From NCBI GenBank assembly GCA_000969725.1, contig JXSR01S009238.1: a DNA stretch of 29,746 bases; one strand, given 5' to 3'. Source of the stretch: Ophiothrix spiculata. Lineage: Eukaryota > Echinodermata > Ophiuroidea > Amphilepidida > Ophiotrichidae. This document shows positions 9,576 through 20,115 of the stretch, piece after piece (the first letter of the stretch is position 1; the number at the start of each line of letters is the position of its first letter). The translations under genes and the position numbers were made by a program. The notes beneath the pieces are model-generated. The model was not told the origin of the DNA. It ran no database searches and worked only from the letters and a program-made list of their open reading frames with translations.

Positions 9576-10661
9576 GGGTACACGGGCAAAATGAGAGTAA
9601 AGTAACAATTTGAGTTTATTGCATATTTGAATTCTTCATATTCTCAGCTTCAAAATGATTTATTATTTTTTCATACTTTACTTTTCCTTTTCCATAGATA
9701 GATTAATTTATTTGCCCATATAAGGCGATTCAGAAAACAAAACATTTAAAAATCTACTTTAAAGTAGAAGCACTATTATGAGCCTGGTGGTAACTAATTA
9801 TCGGCCTACACAGTAAACAATCACATCTATTATTTCTGGTTAAGCAATACACTTGAAACTTGGCACACAGGAAATTTAGACTTTATGCAGTACTTAATGT
9901 GAATAGACCTTTTCAAAATCCATTCGGAAATCTTCGGAACATTGATTACATAGCTATTTTTTCAACCAATCACGTACAAGCTCATTAGGATGTACGATTT
10001 TGTAAACAAAATTTTCCGAAAATTTTCTTGCATTTCAGTGCAATAAAAGTGAAAAATAAATAGAACCAGACCCATACATTGTTAGATACACTAATTCTGA
10101 ACAAATTTTGGCTGATGGCACCATACGCTCACCGCCACAAAGCTTAAGATTTTAAGTCACTTCGGGGCGATCCCACTAAAAGTGACTCTTCAGTGCTATC
10201 GCTAATTACAAGTTCGAATTCGTACGCAACCATTTAACGAGAACGTGAACTTCACATTCTGGTAATTGTGTTGAAGAGTCACTTTTTCTGTCGGCAATTA
10301 CCGGAAAGTGTAAAATCAGCTTCGGAATTTCCCGGAAAGTCTTGTTTTGAAAAGGTCTATTTAAAACTATTCTATAAACATCTTCGTAATCTGCAGTCAT
10401 TTTCAAAAGGTTGAACATGATGACATCACTGAACCAGACCCATTTCAGTACAAGTTGTACAGGACATTTAGAATATTTTGATAAAATCTGTTTAAATTAG
10501 CGCTTCCAAATAATATGTTACATTTAGTTACAAAGAATATCTACAGATGCGATTTCCATAAAAAAAAAAAAAATTGAATATTTTGCCCATGTTTCACTTT
10601 TAAGTAGCTGTTTTCTTAAAATCATCAAGCACAACTTTACTCTCATTTTGCGGGAGCACCC
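9576..10661. mobile_element. Non-autonomous TIR element with 28-bp ends, inserted in copy 1
   Basis: The left end at 9576-9603 (GGGTACACGGGCAAAATGAG and onward) and the inverse right end at 10634-10661 agree at 24 of 28 positions. The core GCAAAATGAGAGTAAAGT is perfect. Copies 2 and 3 of the surrounding repeat lack this segment: they run directly from the flank before it to ATCTCTAAATGG. It is therefore a real insertion. The target duplication is unclear. It has no transposase. It carries a nested MITE (9902-10361). Confidence 0.8.
9902..10361. mobile_element. 460-bp MITE nested in the 9.58-10.66 kb element
   Basis: The terminal repeats AATAGACCTTTTCAAAA (9902-9918) and TTTTGAAAAGGTCTATT (10345-10361) are perfect over 17 bp. 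A second internal inverted pair, AAAAGTGACTCTTCA (about 10179) and TGAAGAGTCACTTTT (about 10272), adds a hairpin. There is no coding sequence; the minus-strand frame at 10206-10418 crosses its edge. Confidence 0.75.
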
Positions 10662-10784
10662 TTCAAATGGAGATTGGAGAATGAAATTGTGACATATCAT
10701 TCAAAAACTGACAATTAAATGAATAAAAATATTTCATAAGCTCAGTTTTTGAATTCATGACTTTCCGCTCATTTTGCTAGAGCA

Positions 10785-11231
10785 CACTGTTGTTTGAGAT
10801 GGACAATATTCATTTTTAACCAAAAATTCATATTTTTCTTCATAGAAAGCAGTACAGATAACTGGAATATGTTGCATAATAAAGTTTTTGATCCATTCTC
10901 AAGATTTAATATCATTTTGGTTGAAATTTAGTTAATTTTGATCCCATTTATTTGTATTTTTCGTAAATTTAGATTTGTGAAAATATGTGGGCAATATACA
11001 TATTTCAAATCATTGATTTTATTTGATTATCGATTTCGTTCTTTGATCTGTGAAGATTTTGGAAAAAAATTATAAATAAAATGTTCTTGACGTCCAATGC
11101 TTCATTTGCACATCTAATTTTGGTAGTACACACCAGCATATTCCTTCAATATCCAAAATGAGTTTTGATGAATAGTGCCATCTATTTTGACAATAAAATG
11201 TCCCTGTTTCTATTGGGTTCAAACAACAGTG
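10785..11231. mobile_element. 447-bp inverted-repeat element, CACTG..CAGTG ends
   Basis: CACTGTTGTTTGA (10785-10797) is the exact inverse of TCAAACAACAGTG (11219-11231). At the equivalent site in copy 2 (14876-14880) the flanks are contiguous, GAGCATGCTAGCACCC, so this is an insertion specific to copy 1. No clean target duplication is visible. It is non-coding. Confidence 0.72.
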
Positions 11232-11239
11232 CTAGCACC

Positions 11240-12180
11240 CTTCATATATTCCCTTTTATCGATCATTTTGTTTTAAAAGAAATTTGAAGGCCGTATGTAA
11301 AGATGTACTGTTTTCTTTTAAAATAAAACACATTCAAATGTGTGATATTAATGTGTGAGTTAGCGCTTTAAAAATTAAAGAACTGACTGAGTATGTGGGC
11401 TGACACACAATCAAATTTATTACTTCTACAAATGAAAAAATAACAGAGATTTTGTCGCCTATTTTACAGATCTGTGACATTTGCAACAAAATTGTAATTA
11501 AACCACATGTTATACAGCTTTCTGAAGTCTTAGTCTCTTTGCACATATCTGTTGAGGTTTATTATGTACAGATTGTTAATGCATTTGGTAAAGACTACAT
11601 TTTATTAATATCAATTTTATCTTGTGGCATAAATCTACTGATTAAAATACACCTGGAATATTATTGGATATGAGAAACCTTGGAATGAAGTTGTGATATT
11701 TGATAATTAAAATTTTCCTGAAAATGAAGTCATTATCATGCATGTCAGGCAGAAAAAATGAAGCAAGTCTGATCTTTTAATCATGATTTGTAAAATCTTG
11801 TGGAATACGTAATCAAAAGATTTCAAAGATAAAAGTTAGTCGGATTGACTAGAGTATCTTTTTGAATGATAATATTTCTGATGCAGATCTCTCTGATTAC
11901 TGAGATAGTAGAATTAGTTTCTGGTTGTGTGTTTTACTAATACAATCTTTAATGCATGAAATATGTTGTATTGTAGTACTGTAAAAGGGACATTTCATTT
12001 GAAGAATTTGACATCAAGACTCAGGCATGTACAAAAGAAATGATGAAAAGTCTCTTTTCATTATTATTACTCAAAGTTTGATTAAAGAATTCTGAAATTC
12101 AAGATTTTAGCTGCAAATGAGAGTATCATGTTATCAAAAATGAGTTTTCTTGCTCTTACCATTTGTGGTGCTGTTGCTGT
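11240..12180 (+). repeat. Block D, copy 1
   Basis: This is about 0.9 kb of AT-rich sequence that recurs at about 14881-15680 (then 16679-16780) and about 26394-27220. Short frames occur in it on both strands in every copy. Copies 2 and 3 acquire stops in the plus frame, so I treat it as non-coding or a relic. Confidence 0.8.
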
Positions 12181-12264
12181 TGTTGACATTATTCAAATTG
12201 GTTTGTTTTACTTTGTTGTTGTTGGTTGGGGATGTTAATTGTGGTATTGTGATGATGACGTACA

Positions 12265-12305
12265 TCGACCACTGTCGCCAACCCACCCACCACCACCACC
12301 ACCAG
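12265..12305 (+). repeat. CCA/CCAC-rich microsatellite, copy 1
   Basis: This CCA-rich tract ends in CCACCACCACCACCAGG. It matches the positions of larger C-rich tracts at 16920-17032 and 27300-27395. It lacks the C4 runs found in those copies. Confidence 0.8.
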
Positions 12306-12750
12306 GATATGAAAATTTAAGGCAGCAGGGAAAACCAATTCGTAGAATTTGATTTGAAGGTACATGATGATAATAATTTTAATAACAAATGTTGATGAAA
12401 TAACAATCAAAATATTTTTCCCGTTATTATTAGCTGGCCAGACTTGAGGTATATAGCAAGGAGAAAATATTTTGATTTGATTTTAAGAAAAGAACACACA
12501 AACTTCCCACCTTATATTTACCTTAGAGACTGTTGATGCAATAACCTTTACTTGCAACCTGTTACCTGTTTCTAGAGCAGTTTTCATACCGATTACTATG
12601 TACAGACGATGGAAGTTGCTCTCAATTTGATATTGTGAAGTAAATTAAATGTTTAGTTTAAATTTCATGTTTAAGTGTTGAAAATGGGACAAAAAATAGC
12701 AATGAGGTGGCACCACCACTGTCTAACTATATACATGTCTTATTAATATG

Positions 12751-13860
12751 TAGGTTAAAGTCAACTTTGTATCTTAGAAATTAAAGACACTGATCAAACA
12801 CAAAATATAAAAGCATTAATTATAAAATAGCTGTCAACTCTTAATGAATTCTGCTCACCAAGTTCAACCTACTCTGACTTAGTGTGTTGAACTTCTTAGC
12901 TTTGTGTGTGGTTGGCAGGTTGCTTAAATATTGATACAATATGTAGTGCATCATGTTTGTCATAATTGTATGTCATGATTAATACATGCATGCGAAGAAC
13001 TAAAAAACACCATGAGGAAAGGATAATGCTGGCGACAGAATGGTACATAGTAGCAGTGCAGTGTAGTACTTAGAATAATGCATAATGCATATTTTATCCC
13101 TTTCTTTTATCTAAAGTAAAAAGTCTGTATCTTTATTTATAACATTTATATGTAAATAATGTTTCAAAATTTTGTTTTTGGTATATATTTATATTTTGTA
13201 AAAATGCAATTTCTATGTATGCAGGGCTCCACCTTTTATGTATGCAGGTAACCGTGCTTAAATATTGTTAAATAAATAATTAAAAATAACTGGACAGAGG
13301 AGGTTTAAGCAGCAGTAAATGTGATGGTGATTTTTAAAGAAAATTTTTATGATGATGATGATGAGATGGTGATGGTGATGACGGTGACGGTAACTTTGAC
13401 TGGTGGTGATGAGGAGGAGGACATATCTTGTTTTTTCTTTGAAATGTTAAGGAAGCAGGGAAACCATCAAAGGTGATCATTTAGGAGAAATGTGCCTCTA
13501 TTTATATGTAAAATCTTCTTTAGCAGCTTTCTGCTTATTTTGTAAGAGCAAGTTTTATACAAATACAGTAAAATGTAGGTTAAAGTCTATTACATCCTGA
13601 ACTACATTCCCTGGAAATTAAAGATACTGATCAAATTCAACACATAAAAGCATTGACTATAAATAGCTGTTAACTCTGAGTGGATTCTGTTTGAATGATC
13701 AAGCAAGTTCAGTCCACTTAGACTTAGTGTGTTGAACCTGTTGGGTTGACAGGTTGCTTAAATGTTGATACAATATGTTGTGAAGCATGTATGTTATAAT
13801 TGTATGTTGTGATTAATACATGAATGTGAAGGACTAGAAATCAGACCAATAAGAATTAAT
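12751..13860 (+). repeat. A-B-A' sub-unit in copy 1 (MITE-free)
   Basis: Monomer A (about 12751-13015) and monomer A' (about 13573-13855) are diverged versions of one roughly 300-bp sequence containing CTTAGTGTGTTGAAC and GATTAATACATG. Between them lie a spacer and the GAT/GGT-rich block B (13293-13490). The spacer reads TTTTGGTATATATTTATAT without the MITE that fills this site in copy 2. Confidence 0.85.
13349..13420 (+). repeat. GAT/GGT trinucleotide-rich microsatellite
   Basis: Runs of GAT, GGT and GAC repeats. The same tract recurs at 20651, 22151, 23262, 29048 and 29393 with different repeat numbers. Confidence 0.85.
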
Positions 13861-14472
13861 GAACGATACTGGTTGTACAGCCTATGATGTGTAGTTATCT
13901 CCATTCAATAAATAAAAGACTGGTGAGCTGCGTGGCATGGTCTTTTTTATCATGTGAAGAAATTGTTGCGACAAAGAATAGGTTTGACATTTTGATACAG
14001 TTATGAAAATATCACAGGCGTAAACCTTGTTGAAGCATACCATAATGCTGATAAAATCATTGCCTATCCCTAACATTTTGAAAAAATTAGACTTTTCAAT
14101 ATATCAGCTCATGATTGATTAAGGGACACCTTCTGTGAGTAAATAAAAAAATGTATTTAATCTTAACCATGATCTACAAAGTAAAAATTGAAATTGCCCT
14201 ACTCTGTGACTTATTGAGAATAAAATTACCTATCTCACTTGATATTCCAGGCTATCTAAGAACATGTTATAATATAACTACCTATCGCATTATTCACTGC
14301 GAATTAAGGCTGAAATATTTTATTTATATTAGACTTTTTTTATTTTCTCAACTTGTCTAAATGTTAGATTATATAGGATCCACCAATTTTGACTTTTTTG
14401 GCATTTCCTGTCCTTGGGAGGACCGTACATCCATCATGCAGAATTATACAAAGAATTCACACTTATATATGT

Positions 14473-14887
14473 GGGTTGCTCCGGTGAAATGAGCAGAATG
14501 CCACAAGTGAAGATTTTGAATAAATGGCCACTAAAGTAAAAACAAACATGGTGAAAGGTCCAAATATTTTGTTTGATATAAAACGTATTCAAGCATTAAT
14601 CTTTTACTATACCTTGGAGTTTTGTAGGGCAATAATTATGCATGAAAGTACAATCTATCATAGTTAATTGTAATACGGTAACTCTCACATTAATTTCTGC
14701 AGCTATTTTTTGCAAGATATGCAGATATGCAGTGGACTGCCTTGTATTTTATCTCTAAATGGATGTTGGAGAAATAAAGTGTGATATATCATTCAAAAGC
14801 TAAAATTAGAGGGAATTTAAACATGTCATAAACTCGGTTTTGAAATTCATGACTTTCTGCTCATTTTGCTGGAGCATGCTAGCACCC
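14473..14887. mobile_element. Old inverted-repeat element at the head of the large repeat
   Basis: TGCTCCGGTGAAATGAGC (within 14477-14498) is matched in inverse by the sequence at 14855-14876, 19 of 22 positions agreeing. The outer GGGT at 14473 and ACCC at 14884-14887 also pair. The wording (GGGT, GCTCC, AAAATGAG) is close to the ends of the 9576-10661 element, so the two probably belong to one family. Decayed counterparts lie at 9351 and about 10760-10785 in copy 1. Confidence 0.55.
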
Positions 14888-15715
14888 TTCATATATTCTC
14901 TTTTATCATTTTGTGTTAAAAGAAATTTAAAGGCCATATGTAAAAATGTACTATTTTCTTTGCAAATGAAACACACGTGTGATATTGAAGTGTGAGTTAG
15001 CAGTGTAATAAGTAAGAGAATTGAGTATGTGGGCTGACACACAATCAAGTTTATTACTTCTACAAATGAAAAAATAACAGAGATTTTGTCGCATATTTTA
15101 CAGATGTGTGACATTCGCAACAAAATAGTAATTAAACCACATATTATACAGCATATTGAAGTCTTAGTCTCTTTGCACGTATCTGTTTAGATTTCTTTGG
15201 TACAGATTGTTAATGCATTTGGTAAAGACTACATTTGATTGATATCAATTTTATCTTGTGGCATAAATCTACTGATTAAAATACACCTGGAATATGCTGG
15301 ATATGAGAAACCTTAAAAATGAAGTTATGATATTTGATAATTAAAATTTTCCTAAGTAAATGAAGACATAATTATCATGCATGTCAGGCAGAAAAAATGA
15401 AGCAAGTCTGATCTTTTAATCATGATTTGTAAAATCTTGTGGAATACTTAATCAAAAGATTTCAAAGATAAAAGTTAGTTGGATTGATTACAGTATCGCT
15501 TTGAATGATAATATTTCTGATGCAGATCTCTCTGACTACTGAGATAGTAGAATTAGTTTCTGGTTGTGTGTTTTACTAATACAATCTTTAAATGCATGAA
15601 ATATGTTGTATTGTAGTGCTGTAATAGGGAAATTTCATTTGAAGAATTTTACATCAAGACTCAGGCATTTGTACAAAAGAAAAAAATAATAATAATAATA
15701 TAACGGTGCTTATGA

Positions 15716-15744
15716 AGCGCCTAACACAGAGGTCTCTAAGCGCT
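15716..15744 (-). other. 3' hairpin of the LINE fragment
   Basis: AGCGCCTAA (15716-15724) faces CTAAGCGCT (15736-15744). The stem has a GCGC core with G-T wobbles, next to the (AAT)n tract. It matches the position and core of the hairpin at 385-417. Confidence 0.65.
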
Positions 15745-15865
15745 ATACAAACATAAGAAAACTAAACAGTTATATACATAGACATAATATACAAAAATAA
15801 AGTTATACATACATATACATACTAAGCAAGGTATGAACATAATACAGTTATTTGAAACAAGGAAC

Positions 15866-16452
15866 CTATTTACCAAAAGCAAGTTTAAACAAATGTGTCT
15901 TAAGGCAATATTTAAATTGATTGACAGTTTGACAGTTCTTTACATGAAGTGGCAGAGTATTCCAAAGGACAGCAGAAGCCTTTTGGAAAGAACGATCACC
16001 ATAATAGTAGTAGCTGTTGATGAAGACACAATCCTAAATTGAGAAGCAGAACGTAAATTTCGAGGTGGAATATACTTCTTAACAAGGTCCTGTAGATAAG
16101 CAGGTGCCAATCCATGTAAAGATTTGTATGTTAAGACCAAAAGTTTGAACTTAATACGGTATTCTACTGGCAACAAATGTAAGTGTTGTAAGACAGGAGT
16201 AATATGATCAGAAAACCGTGTGCGAGTAACCAGTCTTGCTGCCAAATTTTGTATTCTTTGCAGTTTGGAAATGTGTGAGTCAGAAAGGCCATAAAGAAGG
16301 CTGTTACATTGGTCAAGGCAACACGTAATAAACGCATGGACTAAAGTTTCAGTCGTCTTTTGGTCAAGAAAATTTCTTGATCGACCAATTTTATACAAGG
16401 CGAATGAAGCGGCGCGACGTAAATTGTTAATATACCGTATCCACTCGTCCAA
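15866..16452 (-). pseudogene. LINE ORF2 C-terminal fragment, frameshifted
   Basis: Reading leftwards from about 16430, the product has INNLRRAASFALYKIGR, a LDQKTTETLVHAF block, CNSLLYGLS, LHLLPVEYRIKFKLL and HGLAPAYLQDLVKKY. This is the same C-terminal region as residues about 669-800 of the large LINE protein. At about 16000-16015 the frame shifts by one. In the next frame it continues as YYGDRSFQKASAVLWNTL and ends HLFKLAFGK with a stop at 15866-15868. All of the endonuclease and the catalytic reverse transcriptase are missing. The sequence differs clearly from the 0.6-3.2 kb LINE, so it comes from a different subfamily of the same group. It is dead because of the truncation and the frameshift. 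The first eight residues (MDEWIRYI) are probably not LINE-derived. Confidence 0.88.
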
Positions 16453-16919
16453 TTCAACTACTCATTTTCTTAATTTAGATCATGTTACGGTTGAGCGCCT
16501 TCATACTAGCGTGCCAAAAATTGTTAAAATAATTCAAATGAAGTGTTGGTCATAGATGGCTATTTGTTAAACTTTTGGAAACGGGGATATTGTTCATTTT
16601 AAGGAGATTGTCAGATGGAAAACAGTTGAATTAGACAAGTGAATAGGGTAACTATCCATTTTAAGATCATTTTCAAATATGAAAACTCTCTTTTCATGAT
16701 TATCACTCAAAGTTTGATTAAAGGATTTTGAAATTCAAGATTTTAGCTGCAGATGAGAGAATCATGTTAACAAGAGGTGTTTTTCCTCTTGTTACAATCG
16801 TAACAATTGTTCTTACTGTTCGTGGTACTGTTGCTGTTGTTGTCATTGTTAAAATTGTTGCATTCTGTACTTTGTTGTTGGTGGTGGGGATGTTAATTGT
16901 AGTATTGTGATGATGACGA

Positions 16920-17032
16920 AGACCACCAACCCCGCCGCTACCACCACACGACACCCACCCCTACAAACACACCACCACATAACACCACAACAACCCCACC
17001 CCACCCCACCCCACCCACCACCACCACCAGGA
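16920..17032 (+). repeat. C-rich microsatellite with C4A array
   Basis: A CCA/CCCCA-rich tract. At 16994-17016 there are four consecutive CCCCA units followed by CCC, so the minus strand carries five G-runs separated by single T residues. That is a strong G-quadruplex candidate. Confidence 0.85.
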
Positions 17033-17206
17033 TATGAAAATTTAAGGGAAAACCAATTTGTAGAATATTTGACTTGAAGGTACATGCCAGGGGGCACATG
17101 ATGATAATAATTCTTATAACAAATGTTGATGAAATAACAATCTAAATATTGTCCCATTATTATTAATATTAGCTGGCCAGACTTGAAGTATAGCAAGGAG
17201 AATATA

Positions 17207-19294
17207 CAGGGTGTCCCAATAAAAACGCAACGAACTTTGAACTTTTATTTTGAGAGAACAGAGCACAATGGTGAGCAAGGGTTACAATAATATGTTACGA
17301 CCCAAAACAAGGATCAAGGTCAGAATTAACCTTTCGGGTTCGAGCTAAAAGCAAAGCAAGAATAAATACACTGTAATTCAGGATTTTAGNNNNNNNNNNN
17401 NNNNNNNNNNNNNNNNNNNNNNNNNNNNNNNNNNNNNNNNNNNNNNNNNNNNNNNNNNNNNNNNNNNNNNNNNNNNNNNNNNNNNNNNNNNNNNNNNNNN
17501 NNNNNNNNNNNNNNNNNNNNNNNNNNNNNNNNNNNNNNNNNNNNNNNNNNNNNNNNNNNNNNNNNNNNNNNNNNNNNNNNNNNNNNNNNNNNNNNNNNNN
17601 NNNNNNNNNNNNNNNNNNNNNNNNNNNNNNNNNNNNNNNNNNNNNNNNNNNNNNNNNNNNNNNNNNNNNNNNNNNNNNNNNNNNNNNNNNNNNNNNNNNN
17701 NNNNNNNNNNNNNNNNNNNNNNNNNNNNNNNNNNNNNNNNNNNNNNNNNNNNNNNNNNNNNNNNNNNNNNNNNNNNNNNNNNNNNNNNNNNNNNNNNNNN
17801 NNNNNNNNNNNNNNNNNNNNNNNNNNNNNNNNNNNNNNNNNNNNNNNNNNNNNNNNNNNNNNNNNNNNNNNNNNNNNNNNNNNNNNNNNNNNNNNNNNNN
17901 NNNNNNNNNNNNNNNNNNNNNNNNNNNNNNNNNNNNNNNNNNNNNNNNNNNNNNNNNNNNNNNNNNNNNNNNNNNNNNNNNNNNNNNNNNNNNNNNNNNN
18001 NNNNNNNNNNNNNNNNNNNNNNNNNNNNNNNNNNNNNNNNNNNNNNNNNNNNNNNNNNNNNNNNNNNNNNNNNNNNNNNNNNNNNNNNNNNNNNNNNNNN
18101 NNNNNNNNNNNNNNNNNNNNNNNNNNNNNNNNNNNNNNNNNNNNNNNNNNNNNNNNNNNNNNNNNNNNNNNNNNNNNNNNNNNNNNNNNNNNNNNNNNNN
18201 NNNNNNNNNNNNNNNNNNNNNNNNNNNNNNNNNNNNNNNNNNNNNNNNNNNNNNNNNNNNNNNNNNNNNNNNNNNNNNNTTGTTATTTCAAGTAGGGACT
18301 TCCCCTTAATGTACACAATCAATTATAAGTGAAGTGTTTATGCACGTAGAAGCACAAAGGTCGTGTGCCACTCTCTTTAATGGCCATTTAAATATTATGT
18401 TTGACTTATGGTAATAATAAATTACATATTCAGGGGCATGTAACAAATATTATAGAGTAGACCATTGGCTTTTACAGGATTTTTGTTTTGTTTAATTTGG
18501 ATCTCTGAATCAAAAGTTAAGGCGCATTTTGTGAAGACCAAAAAAATCTTGATGGTCTGATTTGTTAATCTGTAAAGTTTCACCTTTGGTGACGTCATTT
18601 GGCACACTTTGAATGGAAATTGCTAAAAACATCACATAATTAGGAGAAGCACCCCTTGAACCCATTTCATGACATAAGGACTCAATTTAATGATGATCTG
18701 CTGATATTAAGCAGGTTGTTGCGTCTGGTTTAGTCAACCTGTTGCGTCTCCTTGATGAATCATTAACTTCCTTGAGTTCTTAAACTCCTTTGTCTTCGGT
18801 TTTCTTACGTGATTTTGTGTAAAAACATTTTTTTGGTTGACACCTTTCATTAGATTCATTTTTTTAAACTCTTTTGGTAGAAATTGTGTCCTAAAGTACC
18901 CGATTGTTGCACCAGAAGTAACAGATTTAAGGAATATGAGAGAATCAGGAAGATCCGTACTTTAATTGAAAATTACAAAATTGATTTTTTTTTTAAATGA
19001 CCTGTTTAAGTTAAAAATGAACTTAGAATATCACTTAATGTTAGGCACAGGTCAGGTAAGATTGGTTTGGATTGATTGTCCTCCAGTTGATTGCCGAATT
19101 CTCTTCATTTCAAGTTTGCATTTCTTTAGCTGGAAGTCTAAACTTACAAATCGGACCAAAGTAGATCAAAAAGCATGTTGTAAAGTAATTACTCCACGTT
19201 TATTTGAAAAACATATAATACTATGATTTAATCATTTGGCTACTATTTTTTAATATTCTTTATTTGCTCGTTGCATTAATATTGGGACAAGCTG
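17207..19294. mobile_element. Tc1/mariner-like element with TA duplication, containing an assembly gap
   Basis: The left end CAGGGTGTCCCAATA (17207-17221) and the inverse of the right end, CAGCTTGTCCCAATA, match. Over 29 bp, 23 positions agree. TA lies on both sides (17205-17206 and 19295-19296). Removing the element and one TA gives GGAGAATATTTTGATTTG, closely matching the uninterrupted site in copies 1 and 3. The CAGGGTGTCCC start and TA target fit the mariner/IS630 group. No transposase is recognisable in the readable 1.2 kb. One could lie in the 890 N positions, or the element may be non-autonomous. Confidence 0.82.
17390..18279. other. Assembly gap (890 N)
   Basis: Undetermined bases. 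The gap lies wholly inside the mariner-like element. The long minus-strand frame across it is an artefact. Confidence 1.
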
Positions 19295-20115
19295 TATTTT
19301 GATTTGATTTTAAGAAAAACATGAACTCCCACCTCATATTTACCTTAGAGACTGTTGATGCAAAACCTTTACTTGCAACTTGCCACCTGTTTTTGAGAAC
19401 AGTTTTCATACTGCAGTACAGACGATGAAAGTTGCTCTCAGTTTCAGAGTGGCAACAGAAAATGGAAATTTTCTGGACATTACAACAGGGATATTAAAAA
19501 TAATATTACAAAGATACAGTGAAATCATGTGACCTAGTGAAATTAACGGAAAATATTTTAAAAATTATACTTACAATGGCGTTTGATATCGTGAAGTAAA
19601 TGAAATGTTTTGAATGTTTTGAATTTTGTGTTGCCACCACTGCCTGACTATGTTAATGTCTTATTAAAATGTAGGTTGAAGTCAATTCTGTGACTAAGAA
19701 ATTAAAGACACTGATCAAACTCAACATATAAAAGCATTAATTATAAATAGCTGTAAACTCTTAATGAATTCTGCTCCAGTGATCAACCAAGTTCAACCTA
19801 CTCTGACTTAGTGTGTTGAACTTGTTAGCTTTGTTTGTGGTTGGCAGGTTGCTTAAATATTGATATAATATGTAGTGCATCATGTACGTTATAATTGTAT
19901 GTCATGATTAATACATGCATGCGAAGAACTAGAAAACACCATGAGTAAAGGAGTAATGCTGACAACAGAATGGTACATAGTAGCATTGCAGTCGTGGTAC
20001 TTGGGATAATGTATAATGCATGTTTTATCGCTTTCTTTTATCTAAAGTAAAAAGTCTGTATCTTAATTTATAATATATGTATGTAAATAATGTTCAAAAT
20101 TTTGTTTTTGGTATA

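Larger units (their letters stand above)
9226..14370 (+). repeat. Large non-coding repeat, copy 1
   Basis: The copy begins ATATAGGATC and ends where the same start recurs at 14371, so copies 1 and 2 are head-to-tail. In order it contains a head (9226-9570), inserted elements (9576-10661 and 10785-11231), block D (about 11240-12180), a CAC-rich block E (about 12240-12480), then monomer A (12751), GAT/GGT block B (13293) and monomer A' (13573), and a tail (13860-14370). No frame is conserved intact between copies, so it appears to be non-coding. It could be a segmental duplication or the body of a large non-autonomous element; the outer ends are not diagnostic. Confidence 0.85.
15680..16678 (-). 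mobile_element. Insertion in copy 2: LINE 3' fragment plus unidentified DNA
   Basis: Copies 1 and 3 read through from ACAAAAGAAA to TGAAAA..CTCTTTTCAT without this segment. Its left part (about 15686-16430) is a minus-strand LINE 3' end with an (AAT)n tail (15686-15701) and a GCGC hairpin (15716-15744). The right part (about 16433-16677) is not recognisably LINE. It may be upstream element sequence, a 5' inversion or a separate insertion. It includes two loosely similar stretches around CATTTTAAG. Confidence 0.75.

Noticed and set aside
9902..10361. TTAA-type target site for the nested MITE
   Set aside because: TTAA occurs nearby on both sides but not directly at the TIR borders, so no target duplication can be claimed.
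13210..13255. Micro-exon candidate (ATGCAG/GGCTCC..TATGCAG/GTAACC)
   Set aside because: Splice-like AG and GT borders are present but the enclosed 20-25 bp is too short to judge and its borders vary between copies (for example GGGGCCGACC at 23149).
16718..17196. Gly/Trp-rich and His/Thr-rich frames around the C-rich block
   Set aside because: Produced by CCA/CCCCA repeats. The equivalents at 12189-12410 and 27226-27450 do not keep a common frame or length.
17378..18322. Long minus-strand frame
   Set aside because: Nearly all of it is the N gap; no real residues support it.
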